Position numbers and translations under genes: made by a program. The notes under the pieces are model-generated. The model searched no databases, was not told the origin of the DNA, and saw only the letters and a list, made by a program, of their open reading frames with translations. From Martelella radicis (GTDB lineage: Bacteria > Pseudomonadota > Alphaproteobacteria > Rhizobiales > Rhizobiaceae): DNA of 64,000 nt. Below, piece after piece: positions 16,958-28,000 of this stretch. The stretch's first letter is position 1. Every line of letters starts with the position of its first letter. The stretch lies in contig NZ_JACIDZ010000001.1 in assembly GCF_014196625.1 (NCBI RefSeq), positions 682,001 to 746,000 on the forward strand. The letters are read 5' to 3'.

Positions 16958-19027
16958 TCAGCGCCACATTCCGCGCATCCGCGCACCGACATCAAGACGC
17001 ACCTGGCGCGGGCCCGCATTGCTCTGTTGCCCGGGCTTCACCACCGGCCATGTCCTGTTCTCAAAATGCTGAAGCAACATAGCGGGAATGAACCGGGTTC
17101 GCGAGGCATAGACATGCCTGTCGCCGGTCGAGGACTGCCCATGGGTAAAGAAGCGCTGGGGAACGACAAGGTTCAGGCTGTCCCGCGCCCGTGTCATTGC
17201 AACATAGAGCAGGCGCCGCTCTTCCTCGATATCGTCGGTCGTGCCGACGCCAAGATCGGAGGGAATGCAGCCATCGACGGCATTGAGAACAAAGACCGAG
17301 CGCCACTCCTGCCCCTTGGCCGAATGGATGGTCGAGAGGATCAGATAGTCTTCGTCGAGCAGCGGCACACCGGCCTGGCCGGAGGTGGCGTCCGGTGGGT
17401 CGAGCGTCAGCTCGGTCAGGAACCGTTCCCGCGACGGATAGCCGGCGGCAATATCTTCAAGCTGGAGGAGATCGGCGCGGCGCATCTCAAAGTCTTCATG
17501 GATGCGCTCCAGATAGGGCTCATACCATGCCCGGATCCGGCCGAGCTCGGCGGGCCAGCCCATGTTTGATTGGCGGAGATCCGTCACCAACGACACGAGG
17601 CCCGGCCAGTCGGCTACTGCTCGTGACGGCGCTGGCAGAGCCGCCAGGGTCTCGATCGGGTCGGCGGTTTCCGCAATCGCATCCAGCGCAGTTTGCGCCG
17701 AGGCCGGCCCCACACCTGGCAAGAGTTGCATCAGCCGGAAGCCCGCTACGCGATCGCGCATGTTCTGGGCAAACCGGAGGGCTGCCAGCATGTCCTTCAC
17801 ATGGGCGGAATCGAGGAATTTCAGGCCACCGAACTTCACGAAGGGAATATTCCGGCGGGTGAGCTCGACCTCCAGCGGCCCGCTATGGTGGCTCGCCCGA
17901 AACAGCACGGCCTGATCCTTCAGCCGCATGCCACCCTCGCGGTTATCGAGCACCTCATCGGCAATGAACCGCGCCTGATCGCCCTCGTCGCGAACCGTCA
18001 CCAGCCGCGGCTTTTCGGTTGAGACGCGGTCGGTCCAGAGATCCTTGGTGTAGCGTTCCTGGGCAAGACCGATGACGCCATTGGCGGCCGCGAGGATCGG
18101 CTGCGTCGACCGGTAATTGCGGTCGAGCGTGATCACGTCGGCCTTCGGCGAGAATTCATTCGGAAAGTCGAGGATGTTGCGAACCGTCGCAGCCCGGAAC
18201 GAATAGATCGACTGCGCATCGTCACCGACGACCGTCAGCCCCCGTCCGCCAAGTTTGAGCGCCATCAGGATCGAGGACTGCAGGCGGTTGGTGTCCTGAT
18301 ATTCGTCGACGAGAACATGATCCCATCGTCCGCCGATCTCGGTGGCAAGCGCCGGATCGCCCATGGTCTGAGCCCAATAGAGCAGCAGATCGTCGTAATC
18401 GAGGACGTTCTGGATCTGCTTGGCCTCGACATAGGCCGCGAACAATTCCTTCAGCTCCTTTTCCCAGGCGGCACACCAAGGAAAGTTCGCCCTCAGGATT
18501 CCCGAGAGCGGCGCCTCGGCATTGACGGTGCGCGAATAGATCGAAAGGCAGGTGCCCTTGGCCGGAAACCGGTTCTCGGTCTTGGAGAAGCCAAGGTCAT
18601 GGCGGGCGAGGTTCATCAGGTCGGCCGAATCCTCGCGGTCATGGATGGTGAACTGCGGATCGAGACCAAGCTCGATTGCATATTCGCGCAGCAGGCGGGC
18701 GCCGATACCGTGGAACGTGCCGGACCAGGCAAGCCCGTCCGCCATGATCCCGGCCCTCTCACCAAGCGCCTTTGCGCAGATCCGCTCGACCCGCTTTCCC
18801 ATTTCGGCCGCGGCGCGCCGGGAAAAGGTCATCAGCAAGATCCGGCGCGGATCGGCTCCGGAGATGACCAGCTGGGCCACGCGATGGGCAAGCGTATTGG
18901 TCTTTCCGGATCCCGCACCCGCAATGATCAGCAGCGGACCGCCGATGGCGCCATCAGGCAAATCCGTGCCATGTAGAACCGCGGCCCGCTGGTTGTCGTT
19001 CAATTTTTCGAGATGCGCCGCGCTCAT
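16958..19027 (-). CDS. UvrD/PcrA-like superfamily 1 DNA helicase
   Basis: The 689-residue protein has SF1A helicase motifs in order: LNDNQRAAVLHG (Q motif), IIAGAGSGKT (Walker A, about residues 32-41), VDEYQDTN (Walker B), GDDAQSIYSFRAA (motif III), LDRNYRS (motif IV), TIHSAKGQEW (motif V) and LLYVAMTRARDSL (motif VI). It should unwind 3'-5' on single-stranded DNA during repair. The C-terminal ends shortly after motif VI, so it is a compact version. It heads the helicase-SRAP-dinB set and lies divergent from imuA with a LexA box between. The housekeeping uvrD is expected elsewhere. Confidence 0.92.
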   Translation of the reverse strand: MSAAHLEKLNDNQRAAVLHGTDLPDGAIGGPLLIIAGAGSGKTNTLAHRVAQLVISGADPRRILLMTFSRRAAAEMGKRVERICAKALGERAGIMADGLAWSGTFHGIGARLLREYAIELGLDPQFTIHDREDSADLMNLARHDLGFSKTENRFPAKGTCLSIYSRTVNAEAPLSGILRANFPWCAAWEKELKELFAAYVEAKQIQNVLDYDDLLLYWAQTMGDPALATEIGGRWDHVLVDEYQDTNRLQSSILMALKLGGRGLTVVGDDAQSIYSFRAATVRNILDFPNEFSPKADVITLDRNYRSTQPILAAANGVIGLAQERYTKDLWTDRVSTEKPRLVTVRDEGDQARFIADEVLDNREGGMRLKDQAVLFRASHHSGPLEVELTRRNIPFVKFGGLKFLDSAHVKDMLAALRFAQNMRDRVAGFRLMQLLPGVGPASAQTALDAIAETADPIETLAALPAPSRAVADWPGLVSLVTDLRQSNMGWPAELGRIRAWYEPYLERIHEDFEMRRADLLQLEDIAAGYPSRERFLTELTLDPPDATSGQAGVPLLDEDYLILSTIHSAKGQEWRSVFVLNAVDGCIPSDLGVGTTDDIEEERRLLYVAMTRARDSLNLVVPQRFFTHGQSSTGDRHVYASRTRFIPAMLLQHFENRTWPVVKPGQQSNAGPRQVRLDVGARMRGMWR

Positions 19028-19145
19028 ACCGCCCTACCCTAAACCCCTTGTGTTTCGACGATACGCGCCTCGCGCATCAGTGTTCTGTCCCGGTCGCCGT
19101 CCACAGGGCCCGCCAATGAGGCCGATTGACTCAAAACCTGAAAAA

Positions 19146-19160
19146 GAACAAATAAGGAAC
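19146..19160. promoter_or_regulatory. LexA (SOS) box of the alphaproteobacterial type
   Basis: The sequence GAAC-AAATAAG-GAAC is an exact GAAC-N7-GAAC direct repeat, the LexA target known from rhizobia. It lies 52 bases before imuA and about 119 bases upstream of the divergent helicase gene, so one site may control both sides. A weak second candidate, GTTCTGTCCCGGTCG near 19,080, matches only seven of eight positions. Confidence 0.8.
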
Positions 19161-19211
19161 ATATCGGAGAATTCCGCCGTTGCAAAGTCCTGAAGGAGAC
19201 CGTCCGACATC

Positions 19212-19973
19212 ATGCCGAACAATGCCGCCAGTCCCGCCATCGCAGAGCTTCGTGAGCGCATCGCGCATCTCGAAGGTTCTGGGGGACGCGCGCGATCGGT
19301 TCTGCCCTTCGGCCTGAAGGAGATCGATCGCAGGCTACCGGGCGGCGGACTTGCACTCGGCTGTCTGCATGAGGTGGCCGGCGGCGGCAATGGCGCGGTC
19401 GACGGAGCAGCGGCGGCACTGTTCGTGGCGGGTATTGCCGCGCGCACCCGAGGCAAGGTGCTATGGGTGGTCACGCGTCCCGATCTCTTTGCACCAGCCA
19501 TCGCCCAGGCCGGGCTTCAGCCCGACCGCGTGATCCATGTCGAGGCCGGCGACGAGAAGGCATTGCTTGCCTGTTTCGAGGAAGGGCTTCGCCATGGCGG
19601 GCTCGGCGCAGTTGTCGCAGAGACCGCGCGTCTTTCCATGACAGCCTCGCGCCGTCTGCAGCTGGCGGCCGAGAACTCCAACACCATCGGGCTGGCGCTG
19701 CGCCGCTGGCGACGGCAGACCGAGGCCGGCGACTTCGGGCAGCCGACGGCGAGCGTCACCCGCTGGCGGGTCTCCGTTCTGCCCTCGCGGCCCCTGCCCG
19801 TTCCCGGCCTTGGGCGCGCGCGTTGGCTGGTCGAACTCATCCGATGTCGTGCCGGCGAAAGTGCCGATTTTGAACTGGAGGCGTGTGATGACACGGGTCG
19901 TCTCGCTCTTCCTTCCGAGGTGGCCGACGGATCGCCTCAGAAGGAAGTCGGGCGCCGCATCGCCTCCCGCTGA
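19212..19973 (+). CDS. imuA: ImuA, RecA-like mutasome protein
   Basis: The 253-residue protein has the SulA/RecA-like core of ImuA. LPFGLKEIDRRLPGGGLALGCLHEV precedes a P-loop position lacking the canonical GK(S/T), as is common in this family. VLWVVTRPDLFAPAI and RLQLAAENSNTIGLALRRW follow. In characterised mutasomes ImuA/ImuA' works with ImuB and DnaE2 to copy past damaged DNA. It is the first gene after the LexA box, and its 3' end overlaps imuB by 86 bases, so translation is coupled. Confidence 0.93.
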   Translation: MPNNAASPAIAELRERIAHLEGSGGRARSVLPFGLKEIDRRLPGGGLALGCLHEVAGGGNGAVDGAAAALFVAGIAARTRGKVLWVVTRPDLFAPAIAQAGLQPDRVIHVEAGDEKALLACFEEGLRHGGLGAVVAETARLSMTASRRLQLAAENSNTIGLALRRWRRQTEAGDFGQPTASVTRWRVSVLPSRPLPVPGLGRARWLVELIRCRAGESADFELEACDDTGRLALPSEVADGSPQKEVGRRIASR

Positions 19974-21411
19974 TGCGCCGCTCGTCATGGCCGGCCGCAC
20001 AGGCCGCCGCCGTCTGATCACGGCCCTCGATGTCAATGCCGAACGGCTTGGCATTCGGATCGGCATGGCCGTTACCAAGGCGCAAGCCCTTGTGCCTGGG
20101 CTTGTGATTGCCGATGCAGATCCTGCCGCTGAGGTCGAGGGGCTGAACAAGCTGGCGCTCTGGGCGCTTCAGCGAATTTCGCCGGTGGTGATGGCCGACC
20201 CTCCGGACGGCCTGGTCATCGATACGAACGGCGCTGATCATCTGCATGGCGGAGAGGACGCCATGCTTGCCGACATGATCCGCCGTTTTGCCGCGGCCGC
20301 CGTCGAGGCGCGTGCTGCGGTCGCTGATACATGGGGCGCAGCGCATGCTGCTGCCCGGTTTCTGGCGCGACCCGCGATCGTCATCCCACCGGGCGAAAGC
20401 GAGGTAGTGTTGCGAACAATGCCGCTTTCAGCGCTCCGGCTCGATCCCGCGACGGTGTCCGACCTGCACACACTCGGTTTCGAGACCATTGGAGAGCTGC
20501 TGGATCAGCCGCGCGCACCGCTGACCCTGCGCTTCGGCCCGGAAGTCGTCCGGCGGCTGGACCGGGCGCTTGGCCGGATTGCCGAACCGGTCGACCCAAT
20601 CCGCTCGCCGGAGTTGGTCGAGGTGCGCAAGGCCTTTGCCGAACCGATCGGCGCGCCTGAGACTATCGCCCGCTATATCGCCAAACTCGCAGACGCGCTC
20701 TGTCTTGAACTCGAAAAACGCGGTCTTGGTGCCCGGCGGCTGGATCTTCTGTTCCACCGCGTCGACAACACCATGCAGTTCATCCGCGTCGGCACAGCGC
20801 AGCCGGTTCGCGACCCTCGACGCCTTGTGCGACTGTTCCGCGACAGGCTGGAGACCGTCGATCCGGGCTTCGGGATCGAGATCATGGAACTGGTCGCCAT
20901 CCACGCCGAACCCTTGCGAGAGAAGCAGACGATCTCCTCCCTGGTCGAGGAGCCGGAAGCCGATGTCTCCGATCTGGTCGATGTCCTTGCCAACCGCGTC
21001 GGCGAACACCGGCTCTGTCGCTTCGTGCCCGTTCAAAGCGATGTACCCGAACGCTCGGTCGCCCGTATTGCCCCGCTGGCGCCGGAGACGGGCCTTACCT
21101 GGGATGGCGACTGGCCGCGGCCACCGCGGCTGCTGCCAAGACCGGAGCCGATCGAAACCATGGCGCTCCTCCCGGATCATCCGCCCGTCTGGTTCACCTG
21201 GCGCGGCGTGCGTCGCCGTATCCGTCGTGCCGATGGTCCAGAGCGGGTCCGTGGCGAATGGTGGAAGCGGGATGCCGAACTCACTGCTGTCCGGGACTAT
21301 TTCCGGGTCGAGGACGATACCGGCGAGCGCTATTGGCTGTTTCGCTCCGGCGACGGCGAGCATGAGGATAGCGGCTCACACCGCTGGTTCATCCATGGGA
21401 TCTTCGGATGA
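19888..21411 (+). CDS. imuB: ImuB, catalytically inactive Y-family polymerase homologue
   Basis: The start at 19,888 ([17 protein letters not shown]) has GGAGG 7 bases upstream; the earlier in-frame start at 19,810 lies deep inside imuA and is rejected. The 507-residue protein has a Y-family fold without the metal-binding acidic triad (VDPTN-like positions replaced). It is the adaptor that links ImuA, the beta clamp and DnaE2. The segments [15 protein letters not shown] and [22 protein letters not shown] mark palm and helix-hairpin-helix regions. It overlaps dnaE2 by 4 bases (ATGA). Confidence 0.93.
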   Translation: MTRVVSLFLPRWPTDRLRRKSGAASPPADAPLVMAGRTGRRRLITALDVNAERLGIRIGMAVTKAQALVPGLVIADADPAAEVEGLNKLALWALQRISPVVMADPPDGLVIDTNGADHLHGGEDAMLADMIRRFAAAAVEARAAVADTWGAAHAAARFLARPAIVIPPGESEVVLRTMPLSALRLDPATVSDLHTLGFETIGELLDQPRAPLTLRFGPEVVRRLDRALGRIAEPVDPIRSPELVEVRKAFAEPIGAPETIARYIAKLADALCLELEKRGLGARRLDLLFHRVDNTMQFIRVGTAQPVRDPRRLVRLFRDRLETVDPGFGIEIMELVAIHAEPLREKQTISSLVEEPEADVSDLVDVLANRVGEHRLCRFVPVQSDVPERSVARIAPLAPETGLTWDGDWPRPPRLLPRPEPIETMALLPDHPPVWFTWRGVRRRIRRADGPERVRGEWWKRDAELTAVRDYFRVEDDTGERYWLFRSGDGEHEDSGSHRWFIHGIFG

Positions 21412-24400
21412 CAGGGCCGCGCTACGCCGAACTGCAGGTCACCACCCATTTCTCGTTTCTGCGTGGGGCGAGCAGTTGCGACGAACTGTTCGCCCGCGCA
21501 GCAGAACTCGGCATCGAGGCCATCGGTGTCGTTGATCGCAATTCTCTGGCCGGGGTCGTGCGGGCATTCGAAGCCTCGCGGCAGACCGGCGTCCGACTGG
21601 TTGTCGGCTGCCGCCTTGACCTTGCCGACAGCCTGCCGGTCCTCGTCTATCCGACCGACCGGGTGGCCTATGCCCGGCTTTGCCGCCTGCTCTCGCTCGG
21701 CAAGATGCGTGCCGGCAAAGGCAAGTGTCGCCTCGAATGGACCGACCTCGTCGCTTATGGCGAGGGGCTGATTGCCATCCTGGTGCCCGATCGCGCCGAT
21801 GATGACTGCGCCATGCATCTGCGACGGCTGCGGGAGGCTTTCGGGGATCGTGCCTATCTTGCGCTGACGCTGCGACGGCGGCCGAACGATCAGCTCCGTC
21901 TATGGCAGCTATCGAACCTCGCTCTCGCAGCCCGGGTTCCGACTGTTGTCACCAATGACGTTCTCTTCCACGCGGTCGGCCGGCAGATGATGCAGGATCT
22001 CGTTACCGCGATCCGGCACAATGTCACCATCGACGAACTCGGGCATCGCCGCGAGCGTTTCGCCGATCGCTACCTGAAGCCGCCAGAGGAGATGCACCGG
22101 CTGTTCGATCGCTTTCCGGAAGCGCTCGCCCGCACGATCGAGATCATGGAGCGGTGCAGGTTCTCGCTCACGGAACTCGCCTATCAGTATCCGGAGGAAA
22201 AGCTCTTTCCGGATCTCAGCCCACAGCAAGCACTGGAAAAACTCACCTGGGAAGGTGCCGCCGAGCGCTATCCCGAGGACCTGCCCGACAAGGTGCGCTC
22301 CAATCTCTGCCATGAGCTGGCGTTGATCGAGAAGCTGGACTACGCGCCCTATTTCCTGACGGTGAATGCGATCGTCCGCTTTGCCCGTTCGAGGGACATT
22401 CTCTGTCAGGGTCGCGGATCGGCCGCCAATTCCGCCGTCTGCTATGTCCTCGGCGTGACCTCAGTCGATCCGGATCGCAACGATCTCCTGTTCGAGCGCT
22501 TTGTCTCGGAAGAACGGCGCGAGCCGCCTGACATCGATGTCGATTTCGAGCACGAACGCCGAGAAGAAGTCATCCAGTGGGTCTATCAGACCTACGGTCG
22601 CGATCGATCCGCGCTCTGTTCCACCGTCATCCGCTACCGGGCCAAAGGGGCGCTTCGGGATGTCGGCAAGGCGCTCGGACTGACCGAGGATCTGACCAAG
22701 ACCCTGTCGTCACAGGTCTGGGGCTGGTCGGAGGGTGTCGGGGAAAAGCATGCTCAAGAACTGAACCTCAATATGGGGGACAGGCGGCTTCGGCTTGCCC
22801 TGGAGCTTGCCCGGCAACTCGTCGGTACACCACGCCATCTCTCCCAGCATCCGGGCGGCTTTGTCCTGACCCGCGACCGGCTCGACGAGCTGGTACCGAT
22901 CGAGCCGGCAGCCATGGAAGACCGGCAGGTCATCGAATGGGACAAGGACGATATCGACGTTCTCGAGTTCATGAAGGTCGATGTGTTGGCGCTTGGCATG
23001 CTTTCATGCATGCGCCGTGCCTTTGATCTTCTCGCAGAGCACAAGGATATCCGGCTGGATCTCGCCACCATACCGGCGGAGGATCCGCGCACCTATGCGA
23101 TGATCCGCAAGGCCGACACGCTCGGCACTTTCCAGATCGAAAGCCGCGCGCAGATGGCCATGCTGCCGCGCATCAAGCCGCGCACCTTCTACGATCTCGT
23201 CATCGAGGTCGCGATCGTCCGGCCCGGGCCGATCCAGGGCGATATGGTTCATCCCTATCTGCGCCGGCGCGAGGGCAAGGAAGATGTGACCTATCCAAAG
23301 CCCGAGCTTGAAGCGGTGCTTGGCAAGACGCTGGGCGTGCCGCTGTTTCAGGAGCAGGCCATGCGGGTGGCCATCGAGTGCGCCGGGTTTACCGCCGGCG
23401 AGGCCGATGAGCTGCGTCGCGCCATGGCAACCTTCAAGCACACCGGCGGGGTATCGAAATTCGGCGCAAAGCTGATCGATGGCATGGTTGCCAGTGGCTA
23501 TGAGCGCGAATTCGCCGAGCGTACCTTCAGACAGTTGGAAGGCTTCGGCTCCTATGGTTTTCCGGAAAGCCATGCAGCGAGCTTTGCGCTGATTGTCTAT
23601 GCCTCATCCTGGATGAAGTGCTGGCACCCCGATGCCTTTTGCTGTGCGCTGCTCAATGCCCAGCCGATGGGATTCTATGCCCCGGCCCAGATCGTGCGCG
23701 ATGCCCGCGACCACGGCGTCGAGGCCCGTCCGGTCTGCATCAATGCAAGCCGATGGGATTGCACGCTGGAACCGACCGACCGCGACGACGGGCGTTTTGC
23801 CGTCCGCCTTGGGCTCCGATTGGTGAAGGGCCTTGCCAATGCCGAGGCCGCCCGGCTGGTCTCCTGTCGCGAAGACACGCCCTTTGCTTCGGTCGACGAT
23901 CTCTGGCGTCGCGCCGGTATTCCGGCCGCTGCCCTGGTAGAACTCGCAGAAGCCGATGCGTTCAGGCCCTCGCTCGGGCTTGCTCGCCGTGAGGCGCTCT
24001 GGGCGATCAAGGCCCTGCGGGACGAACCGCTGCCGCTCTTTGCTGCGGCGGCAAGACGCGAGGCCGGTATCGTACCCGAGCAGGCAGAGCCGGAGCCCCT
24101 TCTCAAACCCATGGAGGCCGGTCGGGAAGTGGTCGAGGATTACGGCCATGTGGGCTTAACCCTGAGGAAACACCCGGTTTCGTTCCTGCGTTCGGAACTC
24201 TCCCGACAGCGGTTCAGGTCCTGCGCCGAAGCCGTCTCTCTGCGCGACGGTCGCTGGGTCAACCTTGCCGGCCTCGTTCTTGTGCGCCAGCGACCGGGCT
24301 CGGCCAAGGGCGTGATGTTTATCACGCTTGAGGACGAAACCGCCGTGGCCAATCTCGTGGTCTGGGCCAAGGTGTTCGAGAAATACCGTCGCACCGTTCT

Positions 24401-24668
24401 TGGATCCGGCATGCTCGGCGTCAAAGGGCGGGTCCAGCGAGAGGGCGAGGTTGTCCATATCGTGGTGCGTGAGCTTGTCGATCTGTCGGCGGAACTGGCA
24501 AGCGTCGGGAGCCGGGATACAGCATTTCCGCTTCCGCACGGGCGGGGTGATGAGTTTCATCATGGATCGCCTGGACCGGATCCGCGTGGGATGCCGAAAC
24601 CGCGCGACATGTTCGACCCGTATGGACATATCGATGAGATTAAGGTGAAGACGCGGGATTTTCGATAG
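21408..24668 (+). CDS. dnaE2: Error-prone DNA polymerase DnaE2 (ImuC)
   Basis: At 1086 residues it fits the DnaE2 family, which is shorter than replicative DnaE1. It starts with the PHP domain ([17 protein letters not shown], with the expected histidines largely retained). The C-family polymerase core follows ([32 protein letters not shown], with catalytic Asp residues). It ends with an OB-fold region ([18 protein letters not shown]). It performs translesion synthesis under SOS control. The frame is intact and the operon order imuA-imuB-dnaE2 is canonical. Its presence inside a tRNA island is notable. Confidence 0.95.
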   Translation: MTGPRYAELQVTTHFSFLRGASSCDELFARAAELGIEAIGVVDRNSLAGVVRAFEASRQTGVRLVVGCRLDLADSLPVLVYPTDRVAYARLCRLLSLGKMRAGKGKCRLEWTDLVAYGEGLIAILVPDRADDDCAMHLRRLREAFGDRAYLALTLRRRPNDQLRLWQLSNLALAARVPTVVTNDVLFHAVGRQMMQDLVTAIRHNVTIDELGHRRERFADRYLKPPEEMHRLFDRFPEALARTIEIMERCRFSLTELAYQYPEEKLFPDLSPQQALEKLTWEGAAERYPEDLPDKVRSNLCHELALIEKLDYAPYFLTVNAIVRFARSRDILCQGRGSAANSAVCYVLGVTSVDPDRNDLLFERFVSEERREPPDIDVDFEHERREEVIQWVYQTYGRDRSALCSTVIRYRAKGALRDVGKALGLTEDLTKTLSSQVWGWSEGVGEKHAQELNLNMGDRRLRLALELARQLVGTPRHLSQHPGGFVLTRDRLDELVPIEPAAMEDRQVIEWDKDDIDVLEFMKVDVLALGMLSCMRRAFDLLAEHKDIRLDLATIPAEDPRTYAMIRKADTLGTFQIESRAQMAMLPRIKPRTFYDLVIEVAIVRPGPIQGDMVHPYLRRREGKEDVTYPKPELEAVLGKTLGVPLFQEQAMRVAIECAGFTAGEADELRRAMATFKHTGGVSKFGAKLIDGMVASGYEREFAERTFRQLEGFGSYGFPESHAASFALIVYASSWMKCWHPDAFCCALLNAQPMGFYAPAQIVRDARDHGVEARPVCINASRWDCTLEPTDRDDGRFAVRLGLRLVKGLANAEAARLVSCREDTPFASVDDLWRRAGIPAAALVELAEADAFRPSLGLARREALWAIKALRDEPLPLFAAAARREAGIVPEQAEPEPLLKPMEAGREVVEDYGHVGLTLRKHPVSFLRSELSRQRFRSCAEAVSLRDGRWVNLAGLVLVRQRPGSAKGVMFITLEDETAVANLVVWAKVFEKYRRTVLGSGMLGVKGRVQREGEVVHIVVRELVDLSAELASVGSRDTAFPLPHGRGDEFHHGSPGPDPRGMPKPRDMFDPYGHIDEIKVKTRDFR

Positions 24669-25024
24669 GTTGTCTATAGCGGCTCCGGCTAGCACAATGC
24701 GCGAAGTTCATCCAATAGAAAAGACTTTGGCCACGGCATCGTTCACTTTTCTGCCCGAGAACTGTCCGAAAAGCGCCCCCATTTCGGCCGTTCGAGGGTT
24801 CTCCGCCCGCTCTACAGAGCAGCCGTTCGCTGCGCAGCGTGGGAAGGTATTCAATGGGCGGGAAACCGACCTTCGCCGCAGGTACTAGAACGCCGGATGT
24901 CAACTGCGGAAACGGAGATTTACTTGGTTGGTCAGTGCTACAGGTGAAGGACGGCACTAGAATATTGCTTTCGAGAGTTGGACGCGACACACTGTACCGA
25001 AGCAGATAGTCATGAAGGCCAAAA
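24669..25024. repeat. Intergenic region with degenerate repeat copy
   Basis: This 355-base gap holds no gene. From about 24,745 to 24,890 it contains a copy of a noncoding repeat: TTTCTGCC, GTCCGAAAAGCG, CCCCATTTCGG, then GAGCAGCCGTTCGCTGC and GGGCGGGAAACCGACC. Related blocks occur at 29.47-29.58 kb and 36.19-36.34 kb. The remainder should carry the promoter of the giant gene at 25,025, but I cannot assign one. Confidence 0.5.
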
Positions 25025-28000
25025 ATGCAAGTTCCAGTGCCACCATATGTTGGGCAATTTCTAGCGGAGATTAAAAGAAACCATCGAACCAACGCCGTGA
25101 TTCGTGAGCGCTTGACTCTGGGGAAATCTGGAGCTTTCGTGGCCATTGTGGACTGTACAGGCAGCCTGGACGGGATACACATCTTGAAGGTTGATATCCT
25201 TCCTACTGACTGGGATGGGGAGGAGGTGCGACATAGGAAGGCGATCTCCGATGGAGCGTTTTCGGGAAAAATCCCTCAAATCGCATTGAGCCTCGAAGCG
25301 GACGAGCACTATTGTATGCTGATCAAATTGGCCGGCCAATCGCGTATTAAGTGGCGGCCGCTGGTTGCCGATCACTGGCTGTTTCGTTCTGCCTACACAG
25401 AGTTTTCAAAGATATCCTGGACCCCTGACTTATTTACGCTGGGTGAGCAACAAACGATAGGTAAAGTGATCACAGCTCTTTTGGGGTACAAGCTATTGGC
25501 GGAACAGGGTGGTCGAATTCACACGCATGTTTCAGACTTTATTTCGTCGGATATCCTTGGGGCCTCGTTGTTCTTTCTTCATGGGCAAATTCTGCCCAAC
25601 CCGGTTGTCTTTGCCACATCCGACACGAGCGAGTCGGTGATTCGACCGTTCTTTGGTCCGACACATGGTGACTGTCATAGTCAAAATTTGTTCGTGAAAG
25701 CCGGTGAGAATGGCAATGTTCACGACATTAATCTGATCGATTTCGCAACCTATCAATCAAACGGCCCCGTGTTTTTCGACCATGCTTATTTGGAGCTCGC
25801 AACTCTCCTGCGGACCTTCGACGGTCTTGGAATTGCACGCTGGCACAAGTTGGCCGAGGCGCTGGCCGAGGAGAATGAGGCGGCGCAAATTGATCCAGGC
25901 GAGCGCGGTTGGCTCCAAGACATTTTGACTGCTCGCAAGACTGCTACAGAGCTCGCTTTCCGACGTTACCCGGATCGGCAAGATGATCTGAAACTACAGA
26001 TGGTATTGGCGCAGGTCGGGGCTGGTTTGGCCTTCCTACACAAGACTCCTCGTGCGGGCAGTGGGTCGGGTGGGCTCACGACTTCGCAGTACAGCCAGAG
26101 CTTTGTTTGGTCAGCCGTCTTCCTCAAACAGCTCCTCAATATGATCGGCAAAGAGGTGACTGACCTGTTTCCGAATGGCACAGCAATCCCATGGCCGAAT
26201 AGCCCGGTTCAAATTCCTGGGCGCGACACCCTGCTTTCCGACTTCACTCTGCGCTTTGACAACTCCGGCTTCAACATCCTCATAGTGGGCAACGACCTCG
26301 ATACGGTGCCTCCGGATATCGCGAGCGCGCCTTGGTCCTTTGTGATTGATTTCCGAACGTCGGCCCCGACCGAAAGTGAGCAGCAGGCAAATCCCAGAGC
26401 ATCCCGTCAGTTCTGGCCCGGTCAACAACCACCGGACCTAAAAATTCTGCATCGCGGGTGCATCTGGTATTTTGCGAACGGCCGGCAGGACATTTCCGGC
26501 GTCGTTCCCACTGTTTCCACGACCGATTGGCGGCGAACATACAAGCGTGGTCTCGACCATTTGCTGGGCGAAATTGCCAGGTCACACGCGCCGACTGATG
26601 TTCGTTGCCTAGTTCTCGCGAATGGCCTTTCCCAGGACATCGCTCGGATGGTGATAGAGAGCATGGACATGGAGTTCGGCGAAACGCTCGCTCCGGTGAG
26701 CGTTGCTGACGGAAGTCCTGAATTGTCCACCATCGAAGGGGTCGAGATTTCGCAACTCCCCTTGGACACGATAATTTCTGAGCTGGTTGGCAATCGCGCC
26801 GCCTCTCCCCGTGCGGTGGACGACGCTCTGCTTCCGCAACGAACTGCGGGATCCGTGGGCCTGGTTCAAGCCCCTGCGGGTTTGCTTTCTCGTGTCGATC
26901 GGGATCTAACAGTACTCTACCGCGCAAGGGCGCAAAGCCTTCCACAAGGTCGATCGTTCGGGATCGATTTCCGCCGTGGCATGCCGATCGAATGGGCCGA
27001 GTTGGCGCAACAACTCGATGTGCCGCGCGAAAACGCGTTCGATACCTATAACAAGGAGATTCTGGAAGCTCTCGAAGCTTCAAGCAATCGCACCGTGAAC
27101 CTGTTTCATGAACCCAGTTCAGGCGGAACTACACTCGCTCGACGACTCGCTTGGAGTTTCATGGAGCGTGTCCCAACTGTCATCTTGGACCAAATCAGCA
27201 GCGACACCTCTTCGTATCTGAGGGATGTGTTCCAATTTTGCTCGCTTCCAGTGTTAGTGGTCATGGAGGCGTCCGTTGTCACTGAGAGCGAGCGCGAGGG
27301 CCTCCTCCAGCAACTTCGAGAAGACAACACCAGGGCGGTATTCTTGACCGTCTCCCGATCCGTCAAGAAGAACGATTCCGACGGAGTTCTTTCCGGGAGG
27401 CTCAACGACGAGGAGACTCGCAAGTTTCTGAAAGCATATCTTGAGCAAGTAGAAGACCCCAATAGGCAGAGCCAGCTTCGCCGGCTTGCAAGCCCGCAGA
27501 CGCCAGGCGAACAAAAAAATCCATTCTTTTTCGGCCTGACGGCATTCGGTGAGGGGTTTCTGGGCGTCCAGAAACTGATTGAAGATGTGGTTAAGGGAGC
27601 TAAAAGCGATGCTGCGAGGGAGCTCTTGGCCGATCTTTCTCTTGTCAGCTTCTACTACAGCGAAGGGTTTCCCGAAGTCGAATTCGATGAGCTATGCGAT
27701 GTCCTGAACGATGGGAACGCGCCCGTTGACAATGAGTCGCTGTTCTTGCTGCGATCAGGCAGCCACATCCGCGTCTCCCATGCGCTCTTGGCACGGGAAG
27801 TTCTGGCTAACCTTGCTAGAAACGAAGAGCGGTGGCATGCGGATATTTCGCGTTTTTCGACCACTCTTTTGTCTCACCTCCGCAGGCTTCGGAACAACGC
27901 TTCGGACAGAGTCCAGAGAATGGTTCAGTCATTGTTCATCACACGCGACACTGAGAGTGCGATCCTTGCAGACGTTGACGTTTCGGTTGGTGGTATCGGA

